Below are positions 48,365 through 61,572 of a stretch of DNA of 64,000 nt, one piece after another. The notes below the pieces were generated by a model. The model did not search any database and had not been told where the DNA came from. It worked only from the letters and a program-made list of their open reading frames with translations. The DNA is taken from assembly GCF_901709675.1 (NCBI RefSeq), contig NC_051098.1:7691000-7754999 (forward strand). The letters are read 5' to 3'. Source of the DNA: Syngnathus acus. Its lineage: Eukaryota; Chordata; Actinopteri; Syngnathiformes; Syngnathidae. Position 1 is the stretch's first letter. The number at the start of each line of letters is the position of its first letter. A program made the translations under genes and the position numbers.

Positions 48365-49115
48365 TGTGGGTTAGCAGTAGGTATCGATTTGGATTTCGGG
48401 AATTGGTTCGATTCAATTAACAATTCAATTGACTTTTAATTCCATTATATCATGCACCAATTTTACTTTGATAAGGAAGTCCTTCTCAGAAGAAGTCAAA
48501 CATTGTAGTTAAAATATGAATATGTATATTAAGAATGAATAACACAAAGCAGTTACATTAATAAAGTACTTTTTAGTTCAAATGACCCGACTAAAACACA
48601 AATGCAATGAATCAAACCATAGGGCAGGCTGTGTAAATAAAAAGTTGTGCAAATGTCACAATTCTTGTCAAAATAAATATAACAGACAACCTTAAAAATG
48701 AACTAATAATTGAAGCAATCAGAAATAAAATAGAAAAACATTCTGAATTGTCCTATAGCCCAAAAGGTCTGGGTTTTTTTTGTTTTGTTTTTTGCAAATG
48801 TCAGAAAATGCTTTTTTTACTGTTAGTCCAAATGCAGTGTCGAGCTGCGTTTGCTTTGCAGACAATACAGACTTAGCGTCCGGGTGGTGTCCTGTTAGAT
48901 GGTTTCTGAAATACGTGGTATTGCCGGAATATTTCACTATCATGCCGCAAATATTACATATCATTTTGCTCTGATGATCCAGTTCATTGCTGCCTTTGTG
49001 TTTTTTGAAACCAAAATGTTTCCAGACATCTGCCTTAAAATTTGCTGGTGTTTCCAATACTTCCGCCATGTTGTTTTAAGCCCTAGTTAGCAGAATTTCC
49101 CAGCCCTTATGGCAG
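48365..49115 (-). mobile_element. hAT element relic
   Basis: It encloses the BED-finger fragment. At the low-coordinate side, TATCGATTTGGATTTCGGGA and GGTTCGATTCAATTAACAAT are the kind of repeated GATTC sequence common in fish hAT elements. At the other end the minus strand reads AAGGGCTGGG, a hAT-like terminus. No clean terminal inverted repeats or 8-bp duplication could be shown, so the boundaries are approximate. Confidence 0.5.
48719..49069 (-). pseudogene. ZBED/hAT transposase N-terminus with BED zinc finger
   Basis: The open frame of 116 residues begins ATGGCGG in a good start context (M-A-E-V-L-E). A BED-type zinc finger is intact: aromatic Trp 16 and Phe 19 in DVWKHFGF, Cys 38 and Cys 41 in MICNICGM, and His 57 with His 61/62 in YFRNHLTGHHP. 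Then come KQTQLDTAF and KKAFSDICKK, as in ZBED1-like hAT transposases. The frame runs off into unrelated residues (VFLFYF) where the dimerisation and DDE domains should follow, so about four fifths of the usual protein is missing. It could only make a DNA-binding stub. It is most likely a dead transposon copy rather than a domesticated gene. Confidence 0.75.
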
Positions 49116-52100
49116 GAAAGAGGGACTTTCACATCACAAAATTGTACTACTAAATGTGGAATCTGTGAGTATGTCGCCAAGTCTGAATCAAATCTAACTT
49201 TTTTTCAAAATACTCATATCCCGCCTTTATCTCATCAGCTTGTCAGCAATAATTGGAAAACATCTTAGCTGGACATTTCTGAACCAGCGGCTGTTGAACA
49301 ACTGTGTTCCCTTTAGGCGAGGAAAAAGCAAAATGCCAAAAGAGGTTCGTCTTAAATCAATGCAATTTCCTGCTCTTCACGTCGGTGCCCAGAGGGAGCT
49401 TCTTGGCGTTTTACACTTTTACTCTGAGTCTCCACAAGCTAAGAGAGGAAAGTGGTGGAAAATGTATTCGTCTTCCTGCCAATGTGTCTGCTTTTGTTTT
49501 TCAAAGATCAAAACCAGGTCTCAAAATCTTGTGCATTTCCTTCACTTCAGGAAGCTCTTTCATTACTTCAAATCTAATAATTTCCTTTTCAGAAAGACTC
49601 CAAGGATTACCAGTGTACGCTTGGCTTTCATGTCATTCTTGTCTTTCCTCAGAAGAAAAGGTTTGCTGGGAGCTTGTGCATCCCATGAAAATGGACAAAC
49701 GGCTTTTAAGTGCAAACGGATCTTGATCGGTGTGGTCAGTTCACTTTGGGTTCAGATACTCCCATTTATCCCCCTAAGTCCAGTCAACATGTTATCAAAA
49801 CACCTTTTCTTTTTTGACATCGGGAATTTACTCTTACAAAGAGTGTCTTGTCAGTTTGATCGTATTTACTTTTGTGTTTTCTTTTGGAACGTGTCCATCC
49901 ATAGCTTGAGCCTCCTGTCAGTTGTGTCCACATCACGGGGAACTTGGTGCGATTGTTTGATACTTTTAATCAGTTATTTTTTCATTTTAACTTGAGTTAT
50001 TTTATCATTTAATAATATTCTAAAGGGCATTGTTTTTCTTTGTTTTCCTTTTTTAAATTAAACATTTTATGAGAGTACTTTGGCCTTGCGTCCCTGCATG
50101 TGGGTCCTCCTCACCCCTCAACACAAACCCTGAATCCTACCACTGAGCAAACTCGTAGTGAGTCACGCCCCACTAGGCTTTCCCATAACGTCGTTGTTAT
50201 TTCCCACAACTTTACTCATTCGCTCGGTTCTAAAAAAAATGGGCACCAGTACACTTTTCCTCCATTCCTCTGGTATCTTTGCACCCTCTCAGTCAGCTGA
50301 TCAACCTGGTCAAAAACTCCAAAGCCGAATCTTCTATAGATACTTCCATACCTTCACAGGTTTGTCATTAGGACTAACTGCCTTTTTAATTATAATGCTC
50401 TTCCGTGCCTTTCCAAGTCATTCCTTACCCATTTCCTTCAATACTATGTCCTTTCAAATCCTTTCACAACGCTTTCTCCTTCAAATGCTCTGAATTACTT
50501 CATCTTGATCTTTCCAGAGATTTCTCTTTTCTCCTGTTACAACTGTATCGATCTATCCATCCATCCATCCCATTTACAATATTTTGTGGGATTGTTCCAG
50601 TGGCCTAGCCTGAATGCAGCTTCCTGTATTCTCAATGCGTACATGCAGAGGACAACAATCTGAGCTGCTGCCAAGACACCTGATCTGCGGTTGGCAGCCT
50701 GGAGACAGGATGGAGCGGCAAAGGTGGGCTGGTTGATTAAGAATGGCTGCGGAGGTCAAAGGCTACTGGAAGGGACAAATGCATCGCAAAGGACAACGAA
50801 TGATGAAGATATTCAAGGATATTCATAATGCAGAACATGTTCTTTCATGTGACACTGGTTATTAACTTGTCATTTGTTCAGATTAAAAGAAAAATGACCG
50901 TGACCATTGAGGATTTTAACAACACTGTTCAACATCAATGTACGCATCATACATTTCTGTGATGCAATGACGACGTCAGAGCCCGTGGAAGGAGAGCATC
51001 AGGTCAATGAAAGTGTGTGTGTGTGTGCGTGTGGTTGGTTGGTTGGAGGGGGTCATTTTACTGCTCAATAAATGCTTGATAATAATAGTTGTCTCTCAAC
51101 AACAAACAACCTAATCTATCTCGTACAAAAATATGCACTTGCAGTGTCAGAAGATGCGACACATGCACACATTTAACATTTGGCGTTCTACGCAGGATGT
51201 CTCGATGGGCATTGTAATGGAGGACATGGATTAGCTTGAAAAGAGTTGGAGGCGGCAAGTGTGGGCATTTTTTGGATGTGACCGTGTTCTTCCACTCATT
51301 TTAAGATAGGGTTCTATAATTGTAGATGGTGCAAGCGGAAAAGCTGGTGGATGCCTCAATGGGTGATGGGGGTGTTAATAAAAATATTTATAAGTTGATA
51401 ATTATATTTCATTCAATGAATTGATATCCGAAATGATTCAGAGGCAATGTCCCACGCTGCATGGTGTCGTTTAAATATGGGGACATCTGTCACACACGTT
51501 CGTGGCGTGCCAAATCTGTGTGCCTGTGTCTCGAGCAAATACATAATCATGTTAAACCAATTGCACCTCAAACTGAACTTCCTTTTCTGCAGTCTAAAGT
51601 TTATTTGACTTTTTGTGATGAATTTTGCAGATGCGCTTGGGGGGGGCAGAAGCGTCTAATGAGGCGTAGTAGTAAGACTCCTGTCTGTGGCATTTGGCTT
51701 TATAGGCACCGTGAGGACCACCACCAAGGTTCAAACATTTGTTACAAAGGTAATAGAAATGATTTAAGACCGGCTTACTTTGTTTACACTTGCTGTGGTA
51801 TTCTGAATGAGTGAAAATGTCTCCAATCCTCTGTGGTGAACAAGCTCTTGGCTCCTTTGTTTTTGCTTGGGACCAAAACCATGTGTGCCAATTGGTGACT
51901 TTTAAAAGGTGACTGTCTACTTAAAAGGTACAGAACAGATTGCATTTGGCAGACAGATGATCCACAGGTTCCATCTGGTTGAAAGTGATAAGACTGATTT
52001 ATTTGACTGTTTCCGATTGGCCACCGATGCCTTTGTGTTGTTTGTTTGGCTTTTGCTTGACATTGAAACATAACTTGACATTAAATTGATTTGGCGGTGC

Positions 52101-55100
52101 GAACAAGATTGAAAGTTCACCGTTTGGAGCTAGCACAAAGCTTCACATTGATTCATTGTTTATTGCACAAGAGGGATCCCTGTTAAAGACTGTGGGAAGG
52201 ACATGTTCGACTTTTTCTTCAAGGACAAAAAGAAAACAAATGAGACAGAGCTTGTCCAATTTAATGCTGACAGGCACGTGAGCCTTGACGTGATGCTACA
52301 ATAACGCGTTTCCTGCACTGTATGTACACTTTGTGTCATGTGTTTACGACTCAAGCGATAAAGCCAAACTTTATCTTTGAGTATTTTAGCTTTACAATAT
52401 ATTACATCACATTAGTGGTTATCTTCTTTTTGTATGCCTGCTACACAGTGAGATGTGGGGTGCATATTTAAATTCTTGTTGTTTTGGAATAATATTACAA
52501 CAGACAACATTGTGATCTAGAGGTTAGCAAGGACAGAGATGGAAAAACATATTGGCCTGGTGTTTTTGCCTTAGAACGGCTCCCTTATAATTAGCAGTGT
52601 ACAACTGACTCGTAATTTATGTACAGTTTGTGTTCCCTGAAGGAATGGATTTTGCTATTATCCTAAACCAAACCCTAATTATCGTGTTGAAGTCTATCGA
52701 TGTTTACTCACTTGGCGGATAGCATCTTGCTTTGGGTGATAATTTAAAAATACTTGCATTCCAGCAGGCTCAGGGAGAGAAAAGTAGTTTAAATAGTCAC
52801 TTCAACTGCTAGCGCAGCAGCCTTGCTTGGGAAGGAAGAGAGGGAGATATTGTTGCAATTTCTATGTAAGATATAATATTTAATAATAAGACAGTCAGGC
52901 GTGATACCAATCAATGACTCCTTTTCCTTAAAAGTATTAACAGCGTTGAATTTCACATTTTATTTTACATTGATTGATTGACGATTGGCTTGATTTCCTG
53001 TTTGTTGGCGTTGATTGATTGTCTCCCTTTATGTATGCATGATGGTGTCTGCTTCAAGTTATAATACACTTTATAATCCTTCGGAAGTCAAATATTTGAT
53101 GTCCAAAACGATTTACTGCCTCCCATGGCATTAAAATCATGAAACAACATCAAAAGGCAATGCATCCCAATCCAAAACTCAAACATTTCGGTTCAATGGC
53201 ATGTCAGGGTTTCCATTGTTCAATGTACTTCCAACAAACATTTCATAGTATTGTTCAAAGTATCCCCAAGTTATATACCATTGCTCAATATACTTCACAA
53301 AAAGATTCCAGAATATTGTTCAAAGTATTCAACAATCCCAATTCATTATATGCTTAACATATCCAAAGTCGGTTGTTTTATCAATTTGTTTGTGCCATTT
53401 TTTTGACAGATTTCAATGTTCATAAGTCAAAGGCATGTGCAGGTCTCAGAAAAGCTTCAATGCATTGACTTACCATTTGTTTGTTCAGGCAAGGAGTTCA
53501 GGATTCAACTTGTGGATGTTGGTTAGGTCGTTGAGTTAAGTTGAGTTGAATTAACTAGTCTTTCTAGCTTGAAACAATGTGCAAACTCACTGACAACAAT
53601 CCAAGTAATGCTTTGATAAACCTTATCTAACCAAGGGGCCTACATGCATGCTTAACTCACTGACTTAATGCAACCATCTTGCTTTCGACCCTTCACCCCA
53701 TCAAGGAGAGCACGCCTCTAAATGCAGTAGCCACATCTGCCCAGTGAGAGGCATACTAAACAAAAAAGACTAAGGTCAAATCTTTAATTATTTATCTCAA
53801 TCACAAATATTACCTTTTTATTTCTATTTATTTATTATATTAAATAAGTGAAATTTAAGTGATTAACAAAAATATAACTCTCTTCTCTTCGTTACATGGA
53901 ATAAAAACAACTCCAGGATACGGCCACATAGGCACATATAGCCTACAGGTTAACTATAATGATGGCACGGCGGTGTACAGAGCATCCAGGTGAGGTAACA
54001 CCAACTCAAGCAGCCATCTGCACCTGCACCAGATCACAGGCCACGGCCACAGGTCATCAGCTCAAAGCTCTCGGTTCAGTGGTGCAGTAAGTACCAAGAG
54101 GTAGGTAAGACCTTCACATGTAAGAGCCGCATGAAGATAAAATATAATAATGATGAACGAATGGAAATAAAGACAGAACTAAGGAAATAAAATCAATACG
54201 TCTGCTGAAACCAGTTTGTTCGACGTGCAGGCCGATTGCGAGCTCCATGAACACGTGTGGTGGATGTCACCGTATTTCATTCACAATAATGACAACAAAG
54301 TGCATAGAACCATCTGAATATTGTAAAAATCAATGGAGGCTATTGAATGCTCCAGCCAACTTTACATCATCTACCCGTAGAGGTCTGCTAGCATATTGAG
54401 TTTTGACTCTCGCTTCTTTGTGATTGAGATGACTCTACACACACCATCAAAACACCAGAAAGCCCATTCAAAAGGTCTCAAGTGTCCCACCTCTTTTCCT
54501 TCACCACAGGAGATCACTTAAATCCCGTTTGATCACTGAGCTGCACTCACGTGGAGCACATCCTTCGGAAATCTATTACTGTCCCATAAAAGTGAAACTG
54601 AAAAAACATGAATATCATTCTTTTGAATTTACTTTGGCAGGAGAAGAAAAAGAAAAACACACAAGTGAATCCAGGACACTTGGAAACAATTAAAGACAAC
54701 ATATTCGTTCTCAAGTTTAACTTGTTTTTGTTTTCTTTCTTCTATTTTATATACATTGTTCGACTGGGATGAGCTATCTATTTTAGATGTTGATATCATC
54801 TTCTGAGCTTGGTATGTGAAAACAATCTATTGTGTTTAAATCTATAATCACATTGCAAGGCTGTATTTATGTAATCATCAGTGTCTTTGTGTTTATTAGC
54901 TCACTGGAGACTTTATTAAATACACTAGCACGGTCTAATTAGTACGAAAAAAAGGAATCATTGTTATTAGTACCATTGCATGCATGCATACACAAATCTT
55001 TACCTCTGCTTGTCACCCATCACAGTCGTGAACACCGCAAACACGCACAATTAGCGGCACACACTGGCGCTGGCAACTACCTAAGTACCCAAGGAGCAGT

Positions 55101-56287
55101 TTGGTGTATCAGTGTCTTGCTCTCAGACACCACAGCTCAGGGTTGCGGGGAATAATGTTCAGCTTTGACTGTCACCCATCATACTGACAGTCTTGTATTT
55201 TTATCAAAAAATATATTTTATGTATTAAATTTGTGATCATGTCAATCAAAACTGAGCATTATTGTCTAAAGATAGACACACCAAAGAGCAAAGGTCACCT
55301 TTGACGGTGATACGGCAATGACTAGATGTTGCCACTAGATGGCAGCTGTAAGCCTCTAATGTAGTCTGACGTGCCCTTTTGATATTGCAGTACTGTGCTG
55401 CAATTGAAAAGAAATGGAAAATGTTGTGCATATGAATGGGAAAGTTAGGTGGGAAGTTACTCTCTCTTCCATCAGTGTTGCTCTGCTTGATGTCATGTGC
55501 AGATGCATGGATGCACATTGAGGTATGTAGTCTGCCATGAGCAATCACTTCAACAGATGCTACTTTTATTTCATCCCTTTCTCTGCAGCGTGGGCTAGAT
55601 TATTGTACATAAACTGTGTTTCACTGGACAAAGACAAAGGCAATGGTCAGATGACAACTTGATCTATGATAGGAACAACTATAAACAAGAGTTTTGCAAC
55701 CACTTCAAGGAAGCCTTCAGGGAGAGGGAAGGGAGTATGGAATTATAGCTAATGTCGCGTAACATTTGTGAGGATAATACGGTAATAACAACAGTAATAA
55801 AAGCCTACAAATAGTTAATACGTCTCATAACTCAGAGCTTTACGGGGAAATAAAAATGACCATTTTGCAGTCCGGGGGAAGGTTCACGTCGAGTCAAATA
55901 GATTGGAAACAGATGCTGTGATGGTGTTCAGGCTATTGAATAGATATGATCATCTTACATCTGTTACAAGCACTCACAGGGTCCTGTAAATTTACCTTTA
56001 TATGGCTGATAACACCGGTTCCAGCTAAGGTAACATCTTCTGTTGAGGCTATAATGGCTCAATTCCTTGACCTTGTTGTCCATATTTTGCCCACTACAGA
56101 ACATCTATGATTGGTTAACCCAGTTTTGGTCTCTATATACTATTTACATTTTTGAGTCATTGTTCTATTTATTTATTGTATTTATTCATTTCTATTAATG
56201 TTTCTATTTTTTCATCAATTTTATTTGTTGATTTTGTTTCACTGATCTTTATTGATCCGATATATTTGTTTAATGCGTCTCATTATA
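49116..56287. other. Intergenic, one long non-specific open frame
   Basis: No gene is recognised in 7 kb. A pyrimidine-rich + strand segment at 49240-49995 stays open for 251 codons (221 from the first ATG at 49333) without any known motif, and a second frame is open across part of it. A short (ATCC)3 run is at 50553. Degenerate repeats lie at 53.2 kb. Confidence 0.45.
53218..53330 (+). repeat. Degenerate minisatellite-like repeats
   Basis: TTGTTCAAAGTAT and variants recur at about 53218, 53253, 53281 and 53315, spaced 28-35 bp. It looks like an eroded tandem array. Confidence 0.5.
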
Positions 56288-56379
56288 CTTCCTTCCTTCC
56301 TTCCTTCCTTCCTTCTTTCCTTCCTTCCTTCCTTCCTTCCTTCCTTCCTTCCTTCCTTCCTTCCTTCCTTCCTTCCTTT
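56288..56379 (+). repeat. (TTCC)n tetranucleotide microsatellite
   Basis: About 22 TTCC units run with a single TTCTTTCC interruption near the start. The frame through it gives Leu-Pro-Ser-Phe repeats and is not a gene. The polypurine-polypyrimidine strand could form triplex DNA. Confidence 0.98.
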
Positions 56380-56589
56380 TGCTATGTTTTAATTTCTGCT
56401 CATTTCTTCTTTATCTTACACACTTGATCAAAGCTCAGGTGCCATTTCAAAAATGTTCTGCTCGCTACCTCTATATGTCTTTTTTCTGGTAAGATTTCCT
56501 TCTTCCTTCCTTTCCTCGTTCCTTTCATTTTTATCATGCTGCTCCCTCAGTGGGACCTCGTGCAAACACTAAGCAAACACTGCGTTCTT

Positions 56590-56830
56590 GTTTAGGGCAG
56601 GGCAAGCTGCCACTCCCTGGGTCTAATCGCCATAGAGTTCTTTTCCATTTGTAATTGCTGATAAACACACTTGGCTGATGGGGGGCAGCGATTGTGTGGA
56701 GCACAGCGGGCAGTAGTATCTGGCATCGGCCTAATTGTCACAAACAATCTGCCTCATTTCATGACGAGAGGGCGATTTCGCAGAGCACACTTGAGGGGCA
56801 AAGTGTTTATGACTGGGACCATTTGGGACC
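56590..56830. other. Possible conserved non-coding stretch
   Basis: This repeat-free segment includes GGTCTAATCGCC, TTTGTAATTGCTG and GCCTAATTGTC, homeodomain-type cores in a G+C-richer background. The open frame across it has no recognisable domain and no convincing start. Confidence 0.3.
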
Positions 56831-57129
56831 TCTTTTCAAGTGTTTTCCAAAGCTCCTCCACAACTGATTCCACTCTGAAGCAGCCAGTGTTTTGGGATGC
56901 TCTTGAAACAGTTGTTGTGACTCACGATAAACAGCTTCAATTTGGAATTGTTATGATTTATTGTCACTGAGATGAAGGGGAATGTGATGCTGTATGACAG
57001 CCAAAATGGAATGTTTGATGTTGTTTTCCCAGAACACTTGTCCAAGCTATTTTTAAAATCACTTGAGATTTTTTTTAGTGAGGGGGGGGGGGTAACTCAT
57101 TTTAACATTTAAAGTCTGGTACGCTGAAA

Positions 57130-57425
57130 GTCTGATTTTAATATCCATACATCCTTTTTCAATAGTGCTTGTCTTTAATGAAAATAACCTCACTGACTTT
57201 GGGTGAGAGGTGGGGTACACGAGGACTGGTCAGTTTCCAGCGCTTTGCACATACAACTTCCACACACATTTTGAGATTTCATTTAAACTAACATGCCTAT
57301 TTTTGGAATGAAATTGAAGTACCTGGCGAGGGACAGGAAGAAAATGCAAACGACTCACAGGAAGGCCTGCAGTCTTGATTTAAACCTAAACCTTAAATCC
57401 CCAACTGTGAGGCAGAAGTATGAAA
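57130..57425 (-). mobile_element. Old SINE, minus strand, nearly full length
   Basis: On the + strand the order is ATCCATACATCC (tail end), GGGTGAGAGGTGGGGTACAC, GGTCAGTTTCCAGCGC, CTAACATGCCTATTTTTGGA, GAAAATGCAAACGACTCACA and AACTGTGAGGCAGAAGT (reversed tRNA-like head). It is the same architecture as the 41.3 kb SINE but strongly diverged. Confidence 0.6.
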
Positions 57426-57440
57426 GACATTTGGCAATCA

Positions 57441-57460
57441 ATTATTATTATTATTATTAA
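57441..57460 (+). repeat. (ATT)n short microsatellite
   Basis: Six ATT units with one final change, directly beside the old SINE head. Confidence 0.9.
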
Positions 57461-60400
57461 TACTATGGGCAAGAAGCATTAGGGCAAACAGTGCAACAAT
57501 CCTCTATGGCTACCACTCTATTGCTAGCTCCACTATTAGTAGCTAGGACTCACAAAGATGAATTTAGGTTGGTTGTAAGTGATTACATGAATAAAACCTT
57601 GGTCTTGCTTACTCTTTATATTGCATAGTATTCAAGCTGTAAAACCTGGAACAATCCACACCTTTACAACATGACTCAAGAGGAAATGACCCAACGTAGA
57701 CAGGAAGAGCTGCAAGGTGACCAGTAGCTGTCTACTGGGATATCTGATTGGTCTTCTGCGTGTATTCAATACTTGCATAAAGGCTTTGGTTTGTATTGCT
57801 GCCACAGTTTTAAAACAGTTTGTGTCAGGAAACAGCTGTGGAGAGCAAGGAGGTAAAAGTGCACATATAACGGTCGAGGGTTACCCACCTTACATCAATC
57901 AAACTGCATATAAATTCAGCCTTTACATTACTGGAAAAACATATCCGCACTCCGGCACTTGCATGTTTTGCCTTCTCGAGTAGATTTTTAATCTGTTATC
58001 TTTCTTTAGTTTCATCAAAGGCATTGCAAAAAACGTTACCGCTAGAGCAAACATTGTTCAAACATTCACAAAGTAAAGCCACAGATAGAGCTATCCAGAA
58101 AGGGATCAGTAATAATTAGAGTTTTTCTTATTATTATTTCTTTGTGACTTAAATATGGCACTTTAAAGTGTTATTTATTGGAATTTATTTTTATTAAAAA
58201 AAGTCATCCTTTTATGTTTTAACTGTTCGAAATAAAGACTTATCATCACCATCATCTTCGAAATTTTAACACATGTTGTCCTGCTTTGATTTAGCACACT
58301 TCGTTCAAACATCAGCCTTGCCCTGTTGCTGTATCAGCCATTCAGCTCCCATCCTTCCCTTGGGATTGGTTTGGTTATAAGTATTGCCACAGAGCCAGAG
58401 TGGGAAATCAACAGATATTTTCGTATTTCAAAAAAATTAAAAGTTCACAGTAAAGAAATGCAAGTTTGTGTGTTCATATTTCATATTTTTGTCATAGACT
58501 GAACTGTATCATGTTGTTGTCAGATGTAACATGTACACTCCGTCATAGTGTATTATTAACCAAAATGAAAACCTTTCTGAAATACTGATGTATTTTTAAA
58601 CAATATGCAGTTACCGTTAGCTTGTGAACTAAAACAAAAACCGAGGTCATTTATGTGCAAAATAAAATATATTTTCCATCTACCAGCAAGTGTGCTGCTA
58701 ATATGCACAAGCACAAAATCAAATGTATCACTCCTACGTTCTTACTCTTTTGTTCAAATATTTTCCTTTGTTGCTATCTGAATTACTGACAAACACAGCA
58801 GTTTCCTAATTATTCCAATCTAGTTCCTATGCAGTTTTACTTTGTCATCCGACTTGTTTTTTTTTTTGTTGATAGAAACAAATTTTCTTGTCTCAAATCT
58901 GTTCTATTCTTTATCCTTTTAAAGTATTCTATTGTACCTGTCAGGTACTCTGCAAACTTTTTCCCGCCTGTCTTCATCCCTGTCTGACATCTGAAGTTCT
59001 TCATTTGGATGCACGTCCTCCACCAGCCATCAATCTTGACACATACCATCACGTTCTGTCAATCTTGTCAAAATTATGATTAATTCATAAAATAATTATT
59101 ATATTTTTAGTTTGTCTGCTTGCTCTGAAAAACAGCCACACCACTGCAAAGAAAAAGCTTCTTTGTGGTTTTCGAAGTTCCAGATATAACCACTAATTCA
59201 CTCCCCATAGTAATCAAAATCGCACAGCCACTAAATAATGCAATGTGGCATTCACCTAAAAAAGCATGCCGCTGAGGTAGTTGCTGAAAGTATAGGTAGG
59301 GTTATTATTATAAACTCATAATAATCGGTCACCTGTTAACACAATTGATGCAAATGTTCACTCATACTCGGAAACCCTGTCTCTTCAAATATGGTCAATT
59401 TCACATCTTTACAAGTGATGTCTAATACAATCTCTTCCTCTCTGTGGGAGCCTTCAAAGTCTATATGATTTCAAGATAATACAGAGTGAAAATAATCTTG
59501 TTGAATACATTTCAGGAGACCTCTTTTTTTTTAAATCTATAAATGTAATGCTTTGTTGCAGTGAGCTTTGAGCTTGCTTTGAGCCACATTGTGGAGTTTG
59601 CATACAGATACTGTAACTATTTGTCTATTTTTACACTGTAGTTGGCTGTTGAACTTGAGTTATGGTGTTGTGTTCAGGATCGTGGAAATTTCAACATGCA
59701 CTTTAAGTAGTTAAGGGCTGTTTACATTGTATTTTAAATGTGAACAAATAAGATGGATTACTCTGATATAATAATAAATAAATGCAACTGGTTTATGAAG
59801 CTAATTTGAAGCTTCATTTTGCTTATCCCTACTATTGACTAATAGCTGTTGACTGAGGTGTTTCTCGGGTACAATCATTTTGAATTGTTTCCACAGTTTC
59901 ACAAGTAACTTGAGAAGAAACATTCTTTTGTGTGGTCGTTTCAACTCCACAACAAAAAAATGTTCAGATCATAGATATATTTTTTATGGTCTCTGATTGA
60001 GAACAATGTGTAAATATTTTTGCATGTCAAAAAGTTAAGTCTGAGGGGATAAGTATGTGCTAGGAAAGTGGTCCAGGGGGAATAAGCAGGTAATGGGAGA
60101 AGCTCCATCGGGAAAGAAGGTGGTGGGGAAACTGGTGAAAGATGCTGTCACCCCCCCACCACCACCACCCATCCCCACATCATTGACCTCAAGGTACCAC
60201 GTTGTAAAATTTCTTGTGAGCAAATGCAACAAGAGAGACAGCACAAAAACAAACACCAATTCCTCCTCGGCTCATTAAACATTTCTTGCCAGACCCATTT
60301 AAAAATCTCATATATTACAATCGGTGTTTCTTTAGTGAGGGGGAAATATCGTTATTGCTCAATAGCTGATAAGAGTTAACGTGTTGCATTTTTTAATCAT

Positions 60401-61206
60401 CTTCTGACATTAACTGGAAGCAGCTGGCCGCGGCATTTATAGAACGGTCTGAAATTTCATTATATTGCTTTTCCAGCTGCTGAGAGTGAGCAGCATCTGG
60501 CAGGCAGCCTGTTCTCACTTGGAAGAATACCCCCCACCCCCGCCCTTTTACCCTCCTCTATATATGAATATGGAATATCGTATGCATTATTTGGCCTTAC
60601 ATATGTCTAGCTGCAGTTAAGTTAGTCACAATTCAGATCACACCGCATGAACAAATGGGATTCAATGCAGGGAAGTGTGTGCTTCTGCTTGATAACATGT
60701 ATCATAATGGCAACTTGGTCGAAGCTTCATTCGTGGTTGTCCATTGTGTTGATTAATCATGTCGTGGAGCAATTGAGACAAAAATGGAATGTGCTGTTTA
60801 GCCACAACCATTGGAGGCACTGTTGATACATTATTAGAAAAAGCACGAGTCCCAAAGAGCAATTCATGGATTTGTGTTTCGTTGTTGTGAATTATATAGA
60901 CAGTTTGAGACTTAACTTGGAAGCTTTGTCAAAGCCACCCACTGCATCATTTTATGGAAAAGAGTTCCTGAAATTGTATTCAAACATACAATTTCCATAT
61001 GTTTTGTTCCATATGGTTCAATCATGAACATTTTACATATGAACTGGAAAATCTCATGGAGATGATACACAAAGGATCCATAACTCATACCTAGTCAATC
61101 TAGTAATATTTCTTTTGTATCCCTCAAACCAATAGTGTCAAGGTGATGATGTATGCTTTCTGAGTTGCAACAAGCATGGATGATGAGCTCTAAGCTTCTT
61201 TGTTGA
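57461..61206. other. Intergenic, no gene seen
   Basis: No gene is supported. A hAT-type MITE arm lies at 59782-59834. A possible conserved stretch lies at about 60280-60530, with CAGCTGGCCGCGGCATTTAT and CCAGCTGCTGAGAGTGAGCA. T and A runs elsewhere have no clear meaning. Confidence 0.45.
59782..59834 (+). mobile_element. hAT-type MITE end fragment
   Basis: GCAACTGGTTTATGAAGCTA followed by ATTTGAAGCTTCATTTTGCT matches the right arm of the fold-back element at 13.3 kb. The left arm is not present nearby. Confidence 0.5.
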
Positions 61207-61413
61207 AGAATCTTTACTATTCTCACAAAGGTCACTGCCACTGACCGCCTGCGACACGGTCACCACCGTGTCCAACTCTTTGGAGACGACGCGGACCCTT
61301 GGAACACAGAGTTACACGTTGCCCTTCGCAACCTCACAACTGCTGTGTTAAAAATGGGAGCCAGCCAGAAAAATGGCGTCAGTATCTTTAAGAAAGCAGA
61401 GGCTCGAGGCCCA
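61207..61413 (+). other. CpG-containing open frame, unidentified
   Basis: This 69-codon open stretch lies between stops on the + strand and is unusually rich in G, C and CpG for this window (GCGACACGG, GACGACGCGGACC). Its translation contains HHRVQLFGDDADPWN and ELHVALRNLTTAVL, with no family recognised and no upstream ATG. It could be an exon, a gene-edge CpG patch, or part of the 3' end of the minus-strand gene at 61.6 kb. Confidence 0.25.
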
Positions 61414-61530
61414 TGATGTGTAGAAACTTGTGTGGATATGAGGAGAGTGACAGGAGCACACTTTTTTCTGACCGTGTTGGGTTTGCCTTTGAAATATGAT
61501 TCGTTACGGACGCGTGGAAAATGTACGCTT

Positions 61531-61536
61531 TTTATT
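61531..61536 (-). terminator. Candidate poly(A) signal, minus strand
   Basis: AATAAA on the minus strand lies 37 bases beyond the read-through stop of the candidate gene below, a suitable place to end its transcript. Confidence 0.4.
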
Positions 61537-61572
61537 TTCTTTTTTGTTCTTTGGAGAATAAAGCTTTAAAAA

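Noticed and set aside
56152-56427. Open frame with Leu-Pro-Ser-Phe repeats
   Set aside because: It runs through the (TTCC)n microsatellite.
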